DNA of 9,351 bases, taken from Porphyromonas sp. (GTDB taxonomy: Bacteria > Bacteroidota > Bacteroidia > Bacteroidales > Porphyromonadaceae). The stretch covers positions 1 to 9,351 of the forward strand of contig JASBZJ010000073.1 in assembly GCA_029983495.1 (NCBI GenBank), in the 5' to 3' direction. Numbering within the stretch: position 1 is the stretch's first letter; every line of letters starts with the position of its first letter. The notes beneath the pieces were generated by a model that was not told where the DNA came from, did no database searches, and saw only the letters and a program-made list of their open reading frames with translations. Position numbers and translations under genes: made by a program. Positions 7,632 to 9,351 of the stretch are shown here, piece by piece.

Positions 7632-8843
7632 ATGACCCACAAAATTTATCCAATACTATTAGTTTTACTTTTTCCCTTTTGTAGCATCTCTCAAACCGTT
7701 GTTGCTACTACTCCTAACGAAAATACTGTACACCCCGATGCCCCCCCAGCATTAGACATCGATACTGTACCGCAAAAGGGTGTAGTACATGCTACAACAA
7801 CCATTTCGCGAAGGCGCAAACTTAACGAGGCTGACGACACAAAATCCCAAAGTTCGCTTTCCGTAAAACAGCAAGCTTTTAACGATAGGCTCAAGCAGAA
7901 TAGCTCAAATGCTCCTTGGAAACGGGTTATCTATAGGCAGATTTCGCTCGATAGTGCTTCGAATGGAGTGCTTTACTACCCCCCACGACCAACCTCAAAC
8001 GAACAGAACTTGTTTACCATAATGTTTAACCTCATAAATAGAGGTGAGCTCAAGGCATATGAATATACCGATGGGCTTGAGGTATTCGATGAACGAACAC
8101 AAATAAAATTTGGAGAATTTCTCGACCGCTTTGGCATTTATGCTACAAATAATGGGGGTAACTCCCCCTCCGACTATAAAGTGGAAGATGCCGATATACC
8201 TAGCGAGCTTGTAAAATCGTACTACATTAAGGAAGAGTATTACTTCGACCCCATACGAAGTACTACTGATAAACGAGTAATTGCACTTTGCCCCATATAC
8301 TACGACGATGCCACTGGTGCTGAAACTTTACACTTCCCCTTGTTTTGGGTTAAATACGACGACCTTCGTCCCTTCATTTCAACAAAAACCATAATGGTAT
8401 CAGATCTTAACAATGCGAATAATGTTACCCTTGATGGCTTTTTCCGACTAGGATTATACCAAGGTGATATTTACAAAACACTAAATCTTCGAGGGCTTAC
8501 ATTAGCTCAATATTGTCCTACCCCCGATTCACTTCGCAACGAACAACAACGCATCGAAAACCAGTTAAAGAGTTTCGAAGCATCACTTTGGAGCCGTGTC
8601 GCACGCGAAAGCATAGCCTCGGAAGAACTTGCCCAACAAAAACCCGATAACCTTTCGGATAATTACGAGGGAAAAACTGCCCGAGCCAGAAGGAATAAAT
8701 TATATTCTACTGGTAATAACAAGCTAACACAGCCCAAAGCACCTAAAGCACCCAAAGCACCAAAAAAACTAAAAACCCCCAAACAACAAAAACCAAAGCA
8801 AACTTCGGCTTCCGGAGGGCGTTCTGCTCGTAGTCGCTTCTAA
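7632..8843 (+). CDS. porN: PorN/GldN, periplasmic ring component of the T9SS
   Basis: PorN binds PorK and with it builds the periplasmic ring under the outer membrane, where it meets the tip of PorM. The start is set at ATG 7632 because it begins a clean signal peptide (Lys4, hydrophobic 6-17, likely cleavage after Ser20). The frame can extend to TTG 7608, right after the porM stop, but that adds a charged N-terminus with no purpose. The 403-aa product has a low-complexity linker (about 21-90) and the GldN core from about 95 to 300: WKRVIYRQISLD (96-107), NLINRGELKAYEY (133-145) and FGEFLDRFGI (160-169). A helical region (about 300-335) follows. The C-terminus is a basic low-complexity tail (about 350-403) with PKA repeats, which explains the extra length over P. 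gingivalis PorN (about 360). Cys17 is not in a proper lipobox (FPFC), so soluble periplasmic location is more likely. Confidence 0.94.
   Translation: MTHKIYPILLVLLFPFCSISQTVVATTPNENTVHPDAPPALDIDTVPQKGVVHATTTISRRRKLNEADDTKSQSSLSVKQQAFNDRLKQNSSNAPWKRVIYRQISLDSASNGVLYYPPRPTSNEQNLFTIMFNLINRGELKAYEYTDGLEVFDERTQIKFGEFLDRFGIYATNNGGNSPSDYKVEDADIPSELVKSYYIKEEYYFDPIRSTTDKRVIALCPIYYDDATGAETLHFPLFWVKYDDLRPFISTKTIMVSDLNNANNVTLDGFFRLGLYQGDIYKTLNLRGLTLAQYCPTPDSLRNEQQRIENQLKSFEASLWSRVARESIASEELAQQKPDNLSDNYEGKTARARRNKLYSTGNNKLTQPKAPKAPKAPKKLKTPKQQKPKQTSASGGRSARSRF
8733..8759 (+). repeat. Three tandem 9-bp repeats encoding Pro-Lys-Ala
   Basis: CCCAAAGCA, CCTAAAGCA and CCCAAAGCA follow one another in frame within porN and encode PKA three times, followed by a partial copy (CCAAAA, giving PK). 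The copies differ by one silent base. This is a short in-frame array that could change copy number without breaking the gene. Confidence 0.85.
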
Positions 8844-8856
8844 TAATAACATTTTA

Positions 8857-9351
8857 GTGGAAGACCTCAATACTGTGAACGACTCTTTAGAAGAACTTAA
8901 ATCAGCCCCTAACGAAAAGGTTTCTCTTTGGCAGCTTTTCATGACCTTCGTAAAAATTGGAGCTTTTACCTTTGGCGGAGGGCATGCAATGTTACCTCTT
9001 ATTCAACGCGATATTGTTGAAAAGTACCGATGGGTTACCGATGAAGAATTTATTGATCTTTTTGCTGTTGCACAATCTCTACCTGGGGTTTTTGCCGTTA
9101 ACATATCAATGTTTATTGGTCATAAAATGAGGGGTGTTAAGGGAGCTATAATTTCATCGCTGGGGTGTACACTGCCCTCATTTATTATCATTCTCTTACT
9201 CGCCTTCTTTTTTGAACAAGCAAAAGATAACCGTATTGTTTCGTCGATAATGATGGGTATACGCCCAGCGGTTGTAGCCATGATTGCGATTCCTATTGTT
9301 ACCATATGGCATGCCTTGAAATTACCAAGCATTATGATTCTTGTTCCTATT
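8857..9351 (+). CDS. CHR-family transporter (chromate transporter-like), 3'-truncated by window end
   Basis: CHR (ChrA) proteins are inner-membrane transporters annotated as chromate efflux proteins; many members have unproven substrates. The 165 visible codons contain the family's opening signature FVKIGAFTFGGGHAMLPLI (residues 31-49), the AQSLPGVFAVN motif (72-82, counterpart of the usual SQ-LPG-AVN) and GIRPAVVAMIA (134-144), with hydrophobic helices near 66-88, 97-119 and 132-154. GTG 8857 is preferred as start, since the conserved VSLWQLF leading into the signature (22-28) lies before the ATG at 8941; GTG 8875 is also possible. It sits 13 bp after the porN stop, so it may be co-transcribed. 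Bacteroidota often carry CHR genes as tandem half-size proteins (about 180-200 aa), so a second CHR gene may follow outside the window. Confidence 0.92.
   Translation, partial: MEDLNTVNDSLEELKSAPNEKVSLWQLFMTFVKIGAFTFGGGHAMLPLIQRDIVEKYRWVTDEEFIDLFAVAQSLPGVFAVNISMFIGHKMRGVKGAIISSLGCTLPSFIIILLLAFFFEQAKDNRIVSSIMMGIRPAVVAMIAIPIVTIWHALKLPSIMILVPI

Overview
The window looks like a chromosomal segment of a Bacteroidota bacterium, most likely Bacteroidales. The basis is a type IX secretion (T9SS) core cluster in the order porP-porK-porL-porM-porN, which I recall as the Porphyromonas gingivalis arrangement, together with moderate-to-low GC, A-rich sequence before start codons instead of strong Shine-Dalgarno sites, and no genes on the minus strand. 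Genus cannot be fixed from sequence alone, and gliding motility cannot be inferred from these genes.

Layout, all on the + strand. Bases 1-2030 are the 3' part of a bifunctional RelA/SpoT-type (p)ppGpp synthetase/hydrolase; its N-terminus lies upstream of the window. Bases 2031-2419 form a 389-bp intergenic stretch with no convincing gene. It carries several short hairpins, one weak 47-codon Cys-rich ORF and a possible promoter near its right end. Bases 2420-8843 hold the T9SS cluster: porP (outer-membrane beta-barrel-like PorP/SprF), porK (outer-membrane lipoprotein with an FGE-like fold), porL and porM (inner-membrane motor) and porN (periplasmic ring partner of PorK). Gaps between these genes are 64, 66, 42 and 24 bp, with no strong terminator seen between them, so they are probably one operon. 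From 8857 to the end runs the start of a CHR-family (chromate transporter-like) membrane protein, only 13 bp after porN and cut by the window end.

How they work together (family knowledge): PorL and PorM form a proton-motive-force-driven rotary motor in the inner membrane. The PorM periplasmic dimer reaches the PorK/PorN ring at the outer membrane, and PorP-type proteins attach at the outer-membrane side. The complex exports proteins with C-terminal T9SS signals. The Rel enzyme and the CHR transporter are not known parts of this machine and are probably just neighbours.

I did not find a previously undescribed system. The cluster is a recognisable T9SS core. The least explained stretch is the structured 389-bp region ahead of porP. 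Smaller points of interest are the basic, repeat-containing tails of PorN and PorK and the Tyr/Asp/Asn/Arg-rich tail of PorL.
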